The notes beneath the pieces are model-generated. The model searched no databases. It was not told where the DNA came from and saw only the letters and a program-made list of their open reading frames with translations. A DNA stretch of 64,000 nt, from assembly GCA_029339505.1 (NCBI GenBank), contig JAQISU010000081.1:13613001-13677000 (forward strand), in the 5' to 3' direction. This document shows, one piece after another, positions 49,416 to 62,126 of this stretch; within the stretch, counting starts at the first letter, position 1; every line of letters starts with the position of its first letter. A program made the translations under genes and the position numbers. Source of the DNA: Unio delphinus. Taxonomy: Eukaryota > Mollusca > Bivalvia > Unionida > Unionidae.

Positions 49416-51560
49416 TTTTGAAGTTTCTGGTGTAGATATTGAGACGAACCAGATAGAATTGAGTTACAATAGTCCAGTCTTGAAAGTACTAATAAACACA
49501 CGTGTCTTAGTGGCATCAACTGAAAGATATTTGTGAATGGAGCTGATGCGTCTCAGCTCAAGATATATAGCCTTGTATATGTTCATGACATGTTGGTGCA
49601 ATGTGAGATGAGAGTACTGTCCAGAGTAACAATTGGGTTTCGTACTGACTGTGTGAATTTAAATGCTGGTGTTGCTGATATTTATTATTTGAGGTAAAGG
49701 ATGTGAATGAGAAAGTCTTTGTGTTGTGATCAGAATGGCCTCAGCTTTATCATCATTCATCTCCATCTTTTTACGTGTCTAACATAAGTTCATTTTAAAA
49801 ATGAACCTCTGTTCTCCTTGGATGGTAGCATCAACTTCAGATGGGTCGCTAGATTTGTATATTTGGATGTCATTAGCGTACAGTTAGTGAGACACTGGAT
49901 GATTATCTATGACGCTTTAGAGCAGCTGAGTGTACAGAATGAAGTGAAAAGGTCCAAGAACAGATCCCTGTGGAACATCACAATATAGATAAACTGGGCT
50001 GTAGTGTACTCCATTTGCAGATACAATTTGTGTCCTGTTGACTAAGTAGGACTTGGACTACAGTACGGCTGTATTGTGAATGCCACATACATGCTAGAGA
50101 CGGTGAAGTAATATATCATGGTCTATTTTGTCAAATTCTGCAGACATATTAAAGAGGGTGAGGACTGTAACCATTTCGCTATCCAAAGCAGATAGAATGT
50201 CATTAACTACTTTCAGAAAACTAGTTTCAGTACTGTGGCAAGAGCGATATGCAGACTGTACATTGCTTAAAAGACTGTTTGAATTTAGGTGAGATACAAA
50301 TTGCGTTAGAAAAACTTTATCTAAGATTTGTGATATGAACGGGATAATATAAACTGTGTGATGGTTCATTAAATCGTTATGGTCGAGCGTTGGTTTCGTC
50401 AGCAGAGGTTTTACAATGGCAGTTTTCATAAATGATGGAAATTCCCCGGATGAGAGAGGTATTAATAACATCAGTTAGTGAAGGCAATATTGGCTCTAAG
50501 AACTCATGCAGCAGTGATGTTGGAATTGGATCAAGTTCCCATGACTTTGATGCACTCTTCATAACGATTGTCCATACTAAATCCATAGAGACAGGTTCAG
50601 ATGCTGCTAATGATTGTTGCTGAAATTCTGTATTGCAACTTTATGGTGACGAGTCAATTGAAGTTGTGTTGTGAAGCCTATCTCTAATGGTCTGCACCTT
50701 GTCACGGAAGAAGTTAGCAAACTGTTTGAATTTAAATGAGATATAAGTTGGGTTAGAACAACTTTTTCTAAGATTTTTTTATGTGAACGGGCGATTAGAA
50801 ACTTGGCGGTAGTTCTTTAAATCGTTATGGCCAATTGTTTGTTTCTTCAGCAGAAGCTTTACGATGGCAGTTTTGAAAAACTGATGGGAATTCCCTGGAT
50901 CAGAGAGATATTAATAACATCATTTAGGTAAGGCAATAATGGATCTAAGCACTTAAGCAGCAGTGATGATGGAATTGGTTCAAGTTCACAAGACTTTTGG
51001 TGCACTCTTTATCAACATTTTCCGTACTAAATCATTAGAGACCGGTTCAAATGTTCCTAAGGGTTGTCGCTGAAATTCTGTATCGTAACTGGATAGTGAC
51101 AATGAGTCAATTAAAATTGTGTTGTCAGTTGCATCTCTTATGGTTTGTACTTTGTCACGGGAAGACATTTGCAAATAGATCCGGAAGGTCTATTGGAGAG
51201 AAAGAAGCTGGAAGTGGTGTACATTTATTCCTTGACATTAGTTTGTTAGTAAACTCAAAATGGTCTTTGCAGCTGGAACTCTCCGTCATCTTAGACTTTT
51301 GACATGATACTTGGGTTTTGGTGGCTGGGTTTATTTTTCAAGGAATTAACGCATGCAGTTATAGGTTATAATCAAGTTGTTATGTTTGATTGAATGTAAT
51401 GCATTAATTTGGTTCTACTTATCATACGGATGTTTCTCTTGGTAACAAACAAAGGTGAAAGGTTAGAGACTGATACGTCTAGATGACATATAATGCGGTG
51501 GTGATCGGATGCAAGTTCGTAGGATACAAGGGTGTTCTCGTTTCCAAAACGAGGCGATTA
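49416..51560 (-). mobile_element. APE-type LINE (CR1/Jockey-like), decayed copy
   Basis: On the minus strand, from high to low coordinates, the element shows an endonuclease end with SDHH (51498-51509) followed by a VTKRNIRMIS stretch, a linker with TPLPASFSPIDLPDLFANVF, then the RT domain: DKVQTIRD, DPIPTSLLHEFLEPILPSL, FISQILDKVFLTQFVSHLNS, QSAYRSCHSTET, DKIDHDILLHRL. The catalytic motif is YAND (49869-49880) rather than YADD and the frame before it has a stop, so the RT is dead. The far end matches the plus-strand copy at 60.7 kb as far as its TCGTCTCAATATCTAC. Frameshifts and an internal tandem duplication break the reading frame. Clade is inferred from motif style only. Confidence 0.85.
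50274..51168 (-). repeat. 447-bp tandem duplication inside the LINE
   Basis: ACTGTTTGAATTTA starts both 50274 and 50721 and the following stretches align throughout (AAATCGTTATGG, AGCAGAGGTTTTACAATGGC against AGCAGAAGCTTTACGATGGC, and TGTCACGG near both ends). The copies differ at many sites, so the duplication is not recent. Confidence 0.85.
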
Positions 51561-51665
51561 AGTAAGAAACACATAAAAACTGAACAGCAAATGCAAGATA
51601 AACACAATCATGTAAACGAAGATAGACAAAAAGCACATAAAAAGCACATATATCATGAAAAACAG

Positions 51666-51666
<1 letters not shown>

Positions 51667-51744
<78 letters not shown>

Positions 51745-51788
51745 CTTGAAATTGGAGCATTATCTTCGAATATATCAAAATGGAAAAA

Positions 51789-51831
<43 letters not shown>
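51667..51831. repeat. two (TA)n tracts in a short tandem duplication
   Basis: TA runs at 51667-51741 and 51791-51831 are each followed by a similar sequence, CAGCTTGAAA-TGG and TATCTTCGAA. A unit of about 108 bp containing TA has therefore been duplicated. Confidence 0.85.
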
Positions 51832-51833
<2 letters not shown>

Positions 51834-52191
51834 CTGGCATATATATAACAGCTTGAAACTGGTGTACTATCTTCGAAGAAAGAAAAATACCCAAAACTAA
51901 TGCCAGCATTTCAAACGTATTGCTATTTGTAAGTACTTGTTTTACATGAACGCTCTTCTTGAAATACCTCACAAAAAGGCAATACAGCCGCTTGATGTCA
52001 GTGTAAAGACACTGGTTCGCTAATTTATTTTCTGTGTATGACATTAAATTGACATTTTTGGTTGAGACCACCCTTTTTTCGAGTGCAGTGTAAATACTCT
52101 TTTCCAACCGAGACCTTCGCATTGTTCTTACTACCCCGTGAGACTTATTTAAAACCTTAAGAACGGAAGACCCCCTTGAAATAAAACCCAT
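51832..52191 (-). CDS. unidentified open frame, about 120 codons of non-repeat sequence
   Basis: Reading from the Met at 52191 ([15 protein letters not shown]) the frame stays open for about 120 codons of ordinary composition with Lys/Arg-rich and hydrophobic parts, then runs into a TA repeat that encodes Tyr-Ile. No domain, signal peptide or family is recognised. It could be an exon end, a transposon fragment or chance. I have no evidence for expression. Confidence 0.2.
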
Positions 52192-52424
52192 TTTATGTTG
52201 ACTTTCACCTAGGCATACCGCTGTTGATCTTTTAAATAGGAGTAAGAAGAGTTTGTTGACCTACTGAAGTAGCCGATTTTTCAAGGAATTTATCAGCATT
52301 AATTGATTTATCTGTGTTGTAGTATGCTGCGTAAAAGCATACTTGAATTTAACATAGTAACCATCACTAGCTCCGTAGAGAAAAGTATCCAACAGGATTA
52401 TTTTAATATTTGCTTGGAGAAAAT
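52192..52424. other. short non-coding stretch
   Basis: Nothing recognised. Confidence 0.4.
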
Positions 52425-52562
52425 GTATGTACGTATGTATGTATGTATGTATGTATGTATGTATGTATGTATGTATGTATGTATGTATGTATGCATGCAT
52501 GCATGCATGCATGCATGTATGTATGTATGTATGTATGCATGTCTGTGTGTGTGCGTGCGTGC
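52425..52562. repeat. (GTAT)n-(GCAT)n-(GTGC)n compound microsatellite
   Basis: GTAT units, then ATGC units, more GTAT and a short GTGC stretch. The Met-Tyr-Val-Cys frames across it are artefacts. Confidence 0.95.
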
Positions 52563-53962
52563 GTGTATTTTGTGTTTAAAGCAAGTCACTATTATTAACG
52601 CGCAAATTGTTAAAAAGTAACACACTATCCTAACATGATATGGATAAATTTTATTTTCTTGCAAAATAGTGAACATAATTTAACAGGATCTGGATCGAAT
52701 CCGAATGATAGCGCCGCTAGACCGATCACGTATCAACATCTTCCAGTATCTTGACCAATGGCCACACCAGACATCTATTTGTCAATGTTGGTATTAACAT
52801 GTATTTGGACACAGTCATAGAGGTCCATATATTTTAAATGTTTAAGCAATATATCTTTCTGCTCATATACATAACATGAGAGTTGTTCTTGAACTATACC
52901 ACGAAACCTTTTACGAGTTCTCCATGTCGACGAGAAGGACAATACTCTGTTGATTTATATCTGAATTATGACACTATCGGGCCATTATTAGTCAAGAGGC
53001 CCTTATATTCAGTGTAAAGAGATCGTGCTTTACGAAGGGTCTTGCAGGCTCATTCTAACCTTTAACCAAAGACAATGGTTTCTAAACAAAATCTTACTTA
53101 ATGTATTTAGTCGTGTTCATCTTTTACTATTTTATCTTAATCTTTTTGCATAAATTTTCTTCACCACAATATTTGTTTTTTTTATGACCCCGTGAGTTGT
53201 AAACACAGTCCTGAAATATGGAACTTGTGATATAAAAAAAATATTAATTTGCAATAAATTTGTCATGAAACGCCGTCAAGAGTTTTGGAGATGGACACAA
53301 GACTGACGACGATATTCTGGAAATATGTAGCATGAACCTTCTTCCTAAAACATCTTGCATGCTGTAAGAAGATGACATGCATCCATGGCGTGGTTTTTGT
53401 TTATAATCCGCTCTAGATTACGCTGTAAAATACAAAATGCAGAAGAGTATCAGCGGGTTTATATATTTAAAGATTTTCATTCGCAGTTGCAAGGACAAAA
53501 TATCTGGATATATTGTGAAAATTGTCTCAGTATGAAAAACGTTGTTGCAAAATCAGATGCAACATTGTGAAACCGGATAGGAATTTGGATCCAGTCAAGA
53601 CAGTTAACACAGTTACGCGAAAACGATTTATTTGTAACGCAAACTCATATGCACAAAGTTCGACAAATTATATAACAAAATGATATCGTTCGTAAAAGGA
53701 TCTATGAAAGCATGTAATTTCAACATTACAAATGGTCTCGTATATCAGCGGATAAGATTCATGTATCGAACTTCTTCACATACATGACTGATATATTGAT
53801 ATATAAACAGATATTTTATAGGTATGGATCTTATCGACATATATGATTGATATGAAGAACGCATATCTGACCTTCCGGAGGAAGAGCGCTTTTATCAGTC
53901 CAAAATCCAAACCATTCGCTTTGCAAGTTCCGATGCTGAGTCTGAATTACTTTTTGTCTGCC
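52563..53962. other. non-coding stretch
   Basis: A weak tRNA-like patch on the minus strand near 52690-52735 (CGGTCTAGCGGCG and GGATTCGATCC) may be a decayed SINE head. Nothing else is recognised. Confidence 0.4.
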
Positions 53963-53964
53963 TC

Positions 53965-54046
<82 letters not shown>

Positions 54047-54101
54047 CATCCATCCATCCATCCATCCATCCATCCATCCATCCATCCATCCATCCATCCA
54101 T
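53963..54101. repeat. (CTAT)n-(CCAT)n compound microsatellite
   Basis: About 80 bp of CTAT changes to about 56 bp of CCAT, which fits a single T-to-C change that was then copied. Confidence 0.95.
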
Positions 54102-54177
54102 CTATAAACTTTTGGAAACACTTAGGATGTGTTTAAAATTTCCAGTGAGACTTGCAGAGATAAAATTGGTACTTGCA

Positions 54178-54332
54178 ACTGCCTTGCTTGACGCTCAGGG
54201 TTGTTGTTAGGACTGGTCGGCATGATGTCAAGAACATGTCTGCCGCATGGTGACCCAGTGCTAGATATCACTAAAAGGTACTACACTGCAGACATCGTAC
54301 TGATATGACTAAAAATAAAATAAAGTTACGTT

Positions 54333-54335
<3 letters not shown>
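54178..54335 (+). mobile_element. SINE family B, 3' part only
   Basis: CTTGACGCTCAG, GACTGGTCGGCATGATGTCA, CCCAGTGCTAGATATCACT, CTGCAGACATCG and GTTACGTTAAAAC match the body and 3' end of family B in forward orientation. The tRNA-like head is missing. Confidence 0.75.

Positions 54336-54380
<45 letters not shown>
54336..54380. repeat. (AC)n microsatellite
   Basis: It starts directly at the 3' end of the SINE B copy, the same arrangement as at 46.6 kb, so AC seems to grow from this SINE's tail. Confidence 0.95.
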
Positions 54381-54382
<2 letters not shown>

Positions 54383-56155
54383 AATGCAGAGCCAGGCACA
54401 TATACCTGGACGACCGGACATTTTGTATCGAAAAATAATGCATATAAAAGTCTCTTGACAGTCGGATTCAACATACATTTGATAATTTGATTTGTTTTCC
54501 ATTATGTATGAAACATCTTCATCATTCTGCACCCTTTACAACAGCCACTTCCCGTTCTTCTAGAAAGAAAGTCATCTTCGATGCACTCACAATTTTCGTT
54601 TAACAATGAAATCAACTCCTAATTAAGGATAAGACAGAAATGCTTTAATTAATTACTTTATGAGCACCGGATGTTATTGTATGTTCTTTGCATATCAGCA
54701 GAAGTGTTCTCCTTCTTCGATATTTTTACGTCTGTCATTCACCTAAGTTACGTTACACGCATATATCTGGCATAATGGACCTTTAAAGGCAGATTTTAAG
54801 ATATGTTATTTTGTCTTTCGATTGGCATTAAGTTTTGACAGGTTCATAAAAAAAAAACGCTATGACAAATATTTAGAAGGTTTCAAAGACCCTTCGTATA
54901 TTGGAAGGCAATATTTGTTCTGCTACCGTAGAAACTGACAGTTCTTAATTGTTCATAGGAAAGGTTTGACCATCAAACACACAATGCACACCACAAAAAA
55001 ATTTCCTTGAACATTTGAGTATTCTACACAAAATATTCCTAAAACAATCACAAAGCAAAATAGGCACCCCAAAACAACGACTATGCTAATTATTGAATAT
55101 TTCACATCATTTTGCTCAGATCTTAACAAATAAACAGTATTATTTGCAGAGCAAATGATGAATTTAATTGTGTTAGGATCAGACAGAAGGAAACACAATC
55201 AGCAAATATCTTTTGTCTACCATGTGTGAATTCTAGACAAAGATCTGATGAGAATTTACATCAGGCAATAAATTACACCATACATCTGATAACTGTTTGA
55301 AATAGTTATATGGATAATATTCAAAGGTTTAGAAATCGTCCCTTGATATGACATCAAAACAACACAAAGGTACGATACGACCAGATTTAAGCAGCTTACC
55401 GGCTGCAAGCGTTGCATACCGAGGATGCGTTTGGTGACCACGGGATGGCTGGGTTCATTCGCGTGAAATACCATTTTTTAGTCCATCGTATCATTGAATC
55501 TGTTGTCAAGATGACAACGTGGACCATATGAACTAAGAAAGAGCTTGTCATAATTCAGGCGGTCTATAATTGCAGAAAAATGCACATAATTAAAATTTCA
55601 CAACAGTTCTTAGCTTTAATTTTCTGATCAGTCGGAGAGAATTTGCATATCTTGATAAGAAAAAGTTTTTCCTTTCTTATCCTATAGTATTTAACCATAT
55701 ACGGCTTGTTACGTGTCTTAAGAATAAGTAGCAGAAAAGAGTGAAAAGCATAAAGCATGGTACAATTCAACACATTTTTTATTTTCCTAGAACATAAAAA
55801 GGAACTAACGGTATTACGAATCCTATTAACATTTTGGTGGAAGCAGTACGGATTCCAGTAATTATGTATAAATAATTTGGAATTGTTCAATAAGATGGAA
55901 TAGTATGGAAACTGTGGATTCAGTGAACATTTGTGTGATATTAACAGTGACTGGTTATAACGTGTTTATAACGTTCAGCTGTTGATTGCTAAGTGCAAAG
56001 TGTATGTCGCTCTAACTAGCGTACACTAATAAGCACATAAATTTATAGAAAAGAAACGCAAATCCAGTGGTCGTGAATACAGTGATATAAATTACAGTAC
56101 ATACATAGAGTTGTACAGTATGTCGTGTGCTGGTGAGGTCAAAGTTTAGGTAGCA
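54381..56155. other. non-coding stretch
   Basis: AT-rich with no recognised gene. The last few hundred bases may contain the leader or LTR of the gypsy relic to the right, but no LTR boundary is visible. Confidence 0.4.
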
Positions 56156-58060
56156 ATGGTTGCTTCAGGACGACCACAAAGAAGCGCGGCAGTACAAAAT
56201 GTGCTGGAATTTACAGATACTGATATTCCAAAGTATGAAGAGGAATTTAAAAATGAGCACATGCATCCATCCAAGGGAACAAATAAAAATTCTAGCGAAA
56301 GACGAATGAATGAGAACTGGAGTTAAGACAGAAGGAGTTTGAATGGTAAATAGAAAAAGAAACATTAAGATTAGATATGGAACCTTTGGAAATTGAAAAA
56401 GAAAGAGTTATACATCAAGAAAACGTGACGGAAAACATCTTCAATGCCATTTAAGGTGAAGCTTCAGGCATATGACCATGAACGAGCAGAATATATAATC
56501 AATTGCAAAGCATGTTAACTGGTCTGACGAGTTGAAAGTGGTACATCTCAGAACTTGTTGGACAGGTGAGGCCAGATATTTTGTAACTTAATATTGTGGT
56601 GATTACCTCGAACTCGAGAAAGAGCAGGTTTATTGCTTTGGAAAGAGACCACATGAACATTTCTCTGCGTTTGTGAGCATGAAGAAGGAAAGCACCGAGA
56701 CGTTTAGTGGTATGATGCCTTGGACTGACAAGCTCGTAAAGCGTTTCTTGAATGATCGTGACCCAATTATTTGTCTTCGTGAGGAATATTTCTTGAAAAC
56801 CTTGCCACCAGATCAGATACAATGGATTAGGAGGCTCTAGTCCAGTTGTTGAGGCTGCAAAAGATCATATTCCCACCAATGTACCACAGCAATGGCAGAA
56901 GAAAACAATTTCGTCCGATTATAAATGTAAATAGTAACAAGAAGAATGTTCAAAACTTACAGCAATAAGCGAAATTAACATATACAAGTGACCAGTCTAA
57001 ATATAAGAATAGACAGTATTATCGATGCAAGCGATGGGGACATATTGCAAGGTATTGTCCAACAGATTAGATGAAACATCGGGGCAACTTGTTTTGCTAA
57101 GCCAACAATTGGTAAAAGATTTTTTTCATAAACTAGATGTGAATATTGGCGAGAGATCATGTTTGTGAAGGACACTGGGTCCGATATGAACTTGATAAGA
57201 GAAGATCTTGTTGACGAGAGTTGCAAGCTGGAGGGTCACAAAATTAAATTATACACAACAGTCGCTCAGCCATTTACCGCACAGGTGGCTGTGGTAAAAA
57301 TCAACACTCCACATTATCAGGTAGCAACGCAGGAGGGGGTCGGCTTCAATTTAGTCGCTTAAGATCTATTGGAAGAAAGGGTCATCTGTTATTACGAGGC
57401 CGAATATCGATTACTGATCAGCGTAATGACAATGAAGTTAACTAACTTTCAGCAATTAATGCTGACATGTTGTCGAAACTACAGATTGCACTGCAAAGTA
57501 TCAGAGAGAAGTCATTTGCTACTCGTAAAGAGCCTGAGGAGGGGCCAGTGGTATTCTTCTGGGAGAACGATATGTTGAGGCTGAAATCGCAATCTGGTGA
57601 TGATTCGCGTGGAGGGGAGCAAATTATTTTATCAGCAAGAATACGATAAATGGTTATGGAACTGGTACACGATCGATCCATTGCAGGTAACATGGGTTTA
57701 GAAAAGACAAAAGAGAGGCTTCTAAAATAGTTATTTTGGCCTGGAATGTTTTGAGATGTAAAACTATATTGTACATCGTGTCATGAATGTCAGATTACTG
57801 CAAAACGGGATGCATATGGGAAGGCATAAATGGCTTGCCCACCGGTGATAACAGAACCGTTCCTAATAATTGTAATGGATCTTGTAGGAAGTCTGGACAC
57901 AAATACATTCTAACAGTGGTTGATGATGCAACGAGATATGCCGAAGCTTTTCGTTTAAAGATATGAGAGGCAACGAGTGTAGCTTGAGCAATGATTGAGT
58001 TGTTCAGCTGTGTTGGTTTTCCAAGGGTCAATACTTCATACATTTACAATAATATATAAA
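56156..58060 (+). mobile_element. gypsy-type LTR retrotransposon relic: gag, protease, integrase
   Basis: A 56-codon frame from 56156 (MVASGRPQRSAAVQNVLEF) looks like a gag start. Gag-like stretches continue with stops and frameshifts to a zinc knuckle YYRCKRWGHIARYCP (57017-57061), where the first Cys of CCHC is Tyr. A protease stretch follows (DTGSDMNLIREDL, within 57171-57360). Integrase begins at about 57650: VHDRSIAGN, then WPGMF, CTSCHEC (57770-57790) and a core segment at 57840-58050, with in-frame stops. The second His of the integrase HHCC finger is Asn. Only about 290 bp separate protease and integrase, so no RT or RNase H fits between them. The element is non-functional. Confidence 0.7.
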
Positions 58061-58394
58061 AATATGGAGGACGTCTTCCACATTCTCCTCGTGGCAGAAA
58101 GGAATATGTATGTGTCGGAAGGTTTAGAAATCTAGGGTTGAACCTAGCATGTATCTTCAACTGCATGCAAATAATCACGCAAAGAAATTCAGCAGCATAA
58201 GCTAATTCAGGGGTTATGAAAATGTTAGAATGCTTCAGTCACAGGAAATGTTTCTAACGTATTTTGAATAATACTCACTGAATGTAGAAACATGTCTCCT
58301 CGAATTTTCGATTCTTTCTTTGCTTTTGTTCAGATAAATGTAGGGCTGAAATATAAGCAAATGAATTTATAATTTATACTCAGGATTGGATTTA
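58061..58394. other. non-coding stretch between two retroelement relics
   Basis: No reverse transcriptase motif is visible. It may be the tail of the gypsy element. Confidence 0.35.
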
Positions 58395-58554
58395 TTTACA
58401 AATTTAATAACACTTTTCGTTACTCATAAGAATTCCACAATTTATGCATAGAATAATTTTAGCTTTATCAAAATTAACACACATTCCACTGTTTTCACAA
58501 AATGTCTCAACAATATTAATTTGCCTTTGTAATGAATCGACTGTATCAACACAG

Positions 58555-58725
58555 TTTGCAAAGTCATCAGCAGACAACAGTGCACAAAACAGTTTGCCAT
58601 CATGAAAATACAACAGTGAACAACATAGTTTGAAAAGTCATCAGCAGACCACAGTGTACAACAAAGTTTGCAATCATCAGCAGACAACAGTGCACAAAAC
58701 AGTTTGCAATGTCATCATAATACGA
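58555..58725. repeat. short minisatellite covering the LINE catalytic motif
   Basis: TCATCAGCAGACAACAGTG plus ACAAAACAGTTTGC is repeated about four times with changes. The GTCATCAGCAGAC part encodes the (Y/S)ADD catalytic segment on the minus strand, so the RT active site has been tandemly multiplied. Confidence 0.75.
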
Positions 58726-59156
58726 AATGCGCAATAATGTTAGATATTTCCATTGTAATAAAGATAATATTATGACAATTTTATTCAGAGGTCTGATACT
58801 AAATAATTTATAAATAGACTGAACAGAAGCGGGCTTAGTACGCAGCCCTGTCCAGTGCCAGAAAAATGTGTATTGCCAATTCACCTGCACACATGAACGT
58901 TGATTTGTATACATAGAGTCTAGATAGATTACTAAGTTTTCCACTGATACCTTTCTTGTCTAAGTAAGGTAATATAATTTTACATGACCAGTCGAGTTTG
59001 AAGCTTTGGACAAGTCTACAAAAAGACAATAAAAACCATCTTTGTTTTACTCGAATATTTCTAAACCATATCTCATCTATCTCTGAGTAGGCTTTGAGAA
59101 ATCCCGCTGCGCTTTTTAAGACTTGTTATTAGATTCGCACTACTAAAGGAGGCGTT

Positions 59157-59320
<164 letters not shown>

Positions 59321-59480
59321 TCAGCTATTATTCCATCCGGGCCAACAGCCTTTCCTACTTTTAGGGTTCGCATGCTTTTGAGATGCAGAGAATGGATTTG
59401 AACAAATGTCATCTGACGTTTCAGTAATAAAGAAAGCTGATTAATGTCTGACTCATTACGATACAGAAGTAATCTTAGGT

Positions 59481-60733
59481 GATTTTACCACTGATGACGT
59501 GAGCCTGTGCCGTTACTGCATACTTTATGCGCACGTGCATCAGCTTCCAAACGTCTAATATTAATTTTGTGAAGTCATTGTTCTTATTTTGTACCAATGA
59601 CAATCCCAATGCTGTATATTGGCACTGGTAGTCATTTGTCTTAGCTGATCGCACGCGACAACGTTTTAGTTATTTTTCTGTAGTCTTTGCATTTATAGCA
59701 TACGTTATATTCGATTTATCAAGTGGAGTTTTTGGATATAGTTGGCAGTTTGGAAAGACACCCCAAAAACATCAATGTGATGTTCACTTCAGTGACAACT
59801 CTACAATTATACGTTTTATGTGTAAATCAGGGACGTTCAGAAAGTGAAATGCAGACGTGGGGAACTGAAAGAGCAGAAAAAAACTAGTAATAGATTAGAC
59901 AAGAAAATAGGCGGTATTTTCACGCAGAAGGAGATACATACATAATTTAGTACTGTATAAAGTTTCATATTTAGTGCCACTTGATTTAAGTATCAGGTGT
60001 GTTTAATTCATTGTCTTTGATCCTGACAGATATTTCTGTACCTGTATTAATAGGGAACATTGTAATAAGCACTAAGCATACAATCTATTTCTGAAATGAT
60101 ATGGGATATAACTTAATATTCACTGTGTAATAGATATACAGCTATAACTGAAGACCGGTTTTAAAATCTTGATAAAATCTTTATAAAATCTTGATGGATG
60201 ATTAATGCTAATTGCAGAAAAAATGAATCATGATTTATATACACAGTGTCTAATACAACGTGCCATAAAATTAAACCTTTGAAATTAGATGTATCATAAA
60301 AATTAAAAGTTGGAACTTAAGTGCTTTAAAAACGTGAATTATGGGAATTAAAAAGAAAATGTTCGAGGAAGACATAAGTAATATAAATATCAAACGTTTC
60401 ATCCTCGATTTGGTGTAATAACAAGGTATTAAAGATATACATGAAACGTTTAGCTGGTCCAATCATGAATTCGTAATTAGTAAACGATAACATGAGCATC
60501 ATTATATATGTAAAATGACTTCGTTTAAGGTCTTCTTTCCTTTTGCTGTTGCGGTTGGTTTGTTTTTTATGGAACTTTGAAAATATGACATAACATGTAA
60601 CATCTCATTAAAAATGTTTGATTTTGACAGTAGGATACCTTTCTTGACAAAACGAGAATTTTGCTAACATCGTTCCTCATTGGGAGACTACTGTTGCGGT
60701 CACCTGATTGTGTTCATATATATGTTATGCTAT
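59481..60733. other. non-coding stretch
   Basis: No gene or repeat is recognised. Confidence 0.4.
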
Positions 60734-62033
60734 GGATAGTGGAAATATTACAGTCCCTCACCCTCCTTGATTTGCTTGCAACATCTGAAACAATAGACCA
60801 TGATATAATACTTCACCATCTCCAGCATGTATTTGGCATTCAAAATACAGCCTTGCAGTGGTTCAAGTCCTACTTAGTTAACATGACACAAATTGTATCT
60901 GCAAATGGAATAAACTCAAGCCCAGTTGATATATGTTGTGGTGTTCTCCAGGGGTCTGGTCTTGGACCTGTTCGCTTCATTCTATACACTCACTCGCTCT
61001 CAAGTATCATAGATCATCACCCAGTGCCTCACCAATTGTACGCTGATGACACTCACATATACAAGTTTAACCACCCAACTGCAGTTGATGCTACCATCCA
61101 AGGAGTAGAGAGGTACATTTCTGATGTGAAATCATGGATGACATGTAACAAGTTGCAGATGAATGATGATAAAATTGAAACCATTCTGATCACAACACAA
61201 TGACTGCCTTCTTCACATCCTTTACCTCAAACAATAAATATCAGCAACACCAACATTAACTTCACAAAGTCCGTACGAAACATATGTGTTACTCTAGACA
61301 GTACTCTCACATTGCACCAACATGTCATGAACATATGCAGGGCTGAATATCTTACGTTGAGACGCATCAGCTCCATTCGCAAATATATTTCAGTTGATGA
61401 CACTAAAACACATATGTGTTCATGAGTGCTTTCAAGACTGGACTAATGTAACTCAATTCTGCCTGGTTCGTCTCAATATCTACTCCTAATCGTCCAAAAG
61501 CTCAAAACACAGCTGCTCGGATCATCGTTAGATACACGAATACACGATCAGATCACACCTCCAAGCTGCTCTGTACCCTACACTGGCTATCCATTCGATC
61601 CATAATCAAACACAAAATTTGTTCTTTGTGCTACGTTTCACTGACGGACTCCAGACCAACATAACTATCCGGCCTTACCCATGTGTACACACCAGCAAGA
61701 TGATTACGCTATTCTTCTGACAATCATATGCTCAATTTTCCCACTATGAAAACGACGTCATATGGACAACGTTCATTCGCATACAAGGGTATAGCAACGT
61801 GGAATGAATTACTCATTGAAATTAGACATAATGACTCAGTAATCCCTTTCAAGAGTGATCTTATAACACACCGTTTTCGACTGCAAGAACAAATTTAAAG
61901 ACCTAATAGTGTTTCCTACCTTAGATATTTTCAGCATTGTTTATGCTTTCCAATTTCATTGCTTTTTTATTTTTTATTTTTAGTCATATCATTATAGATG
62001 TTAGAGCTTCTAAAGATTATGCGCTATAGAAAG
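60734..62033 (+). mobile_element. 5'-truncated LINE, same family as the 49-51 kb copy
   Basis: The element joins the alignment at GGATAGTGG and keeps an open RT frame to 61203: ETIDHDIILHHLQHVFGI, ALQWFKSYL, GVLQGSGLGPVRFILYTHSL, and the catalytic YADD (61039-61050) followed by DDKIETILIT. The frame ends at TGA where the sister copy reads an Arg codon. Downstream, the RT tail (LRRISSIRKYISVDDTK-like, then IRSIIKHKICSLCYV-like) goes on with stops and frameshifts. The 3' end is GCGCTATAGAAAGTC followed by ATT repeats, a typical CR1/L2-style short-repeat tail. 5' truncation is usual for LINE insertions. Confidence 0.85.
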
Positions 62034-62073
62034 TCATTATTATTATTATTTTTATTATTATTATTATTATTAC

Positions 62074-62126
<53 letters not shown>
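62034..62126. repeat. (ATT)n microsatellite at LINE 3' end
   Basis: About 93 bp of ATT with two small interruptions directly follows the LINE 3' end and probably began as its short-repeat tail. The poly-Leu frame here is an artefact. Confidence 0.9.
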
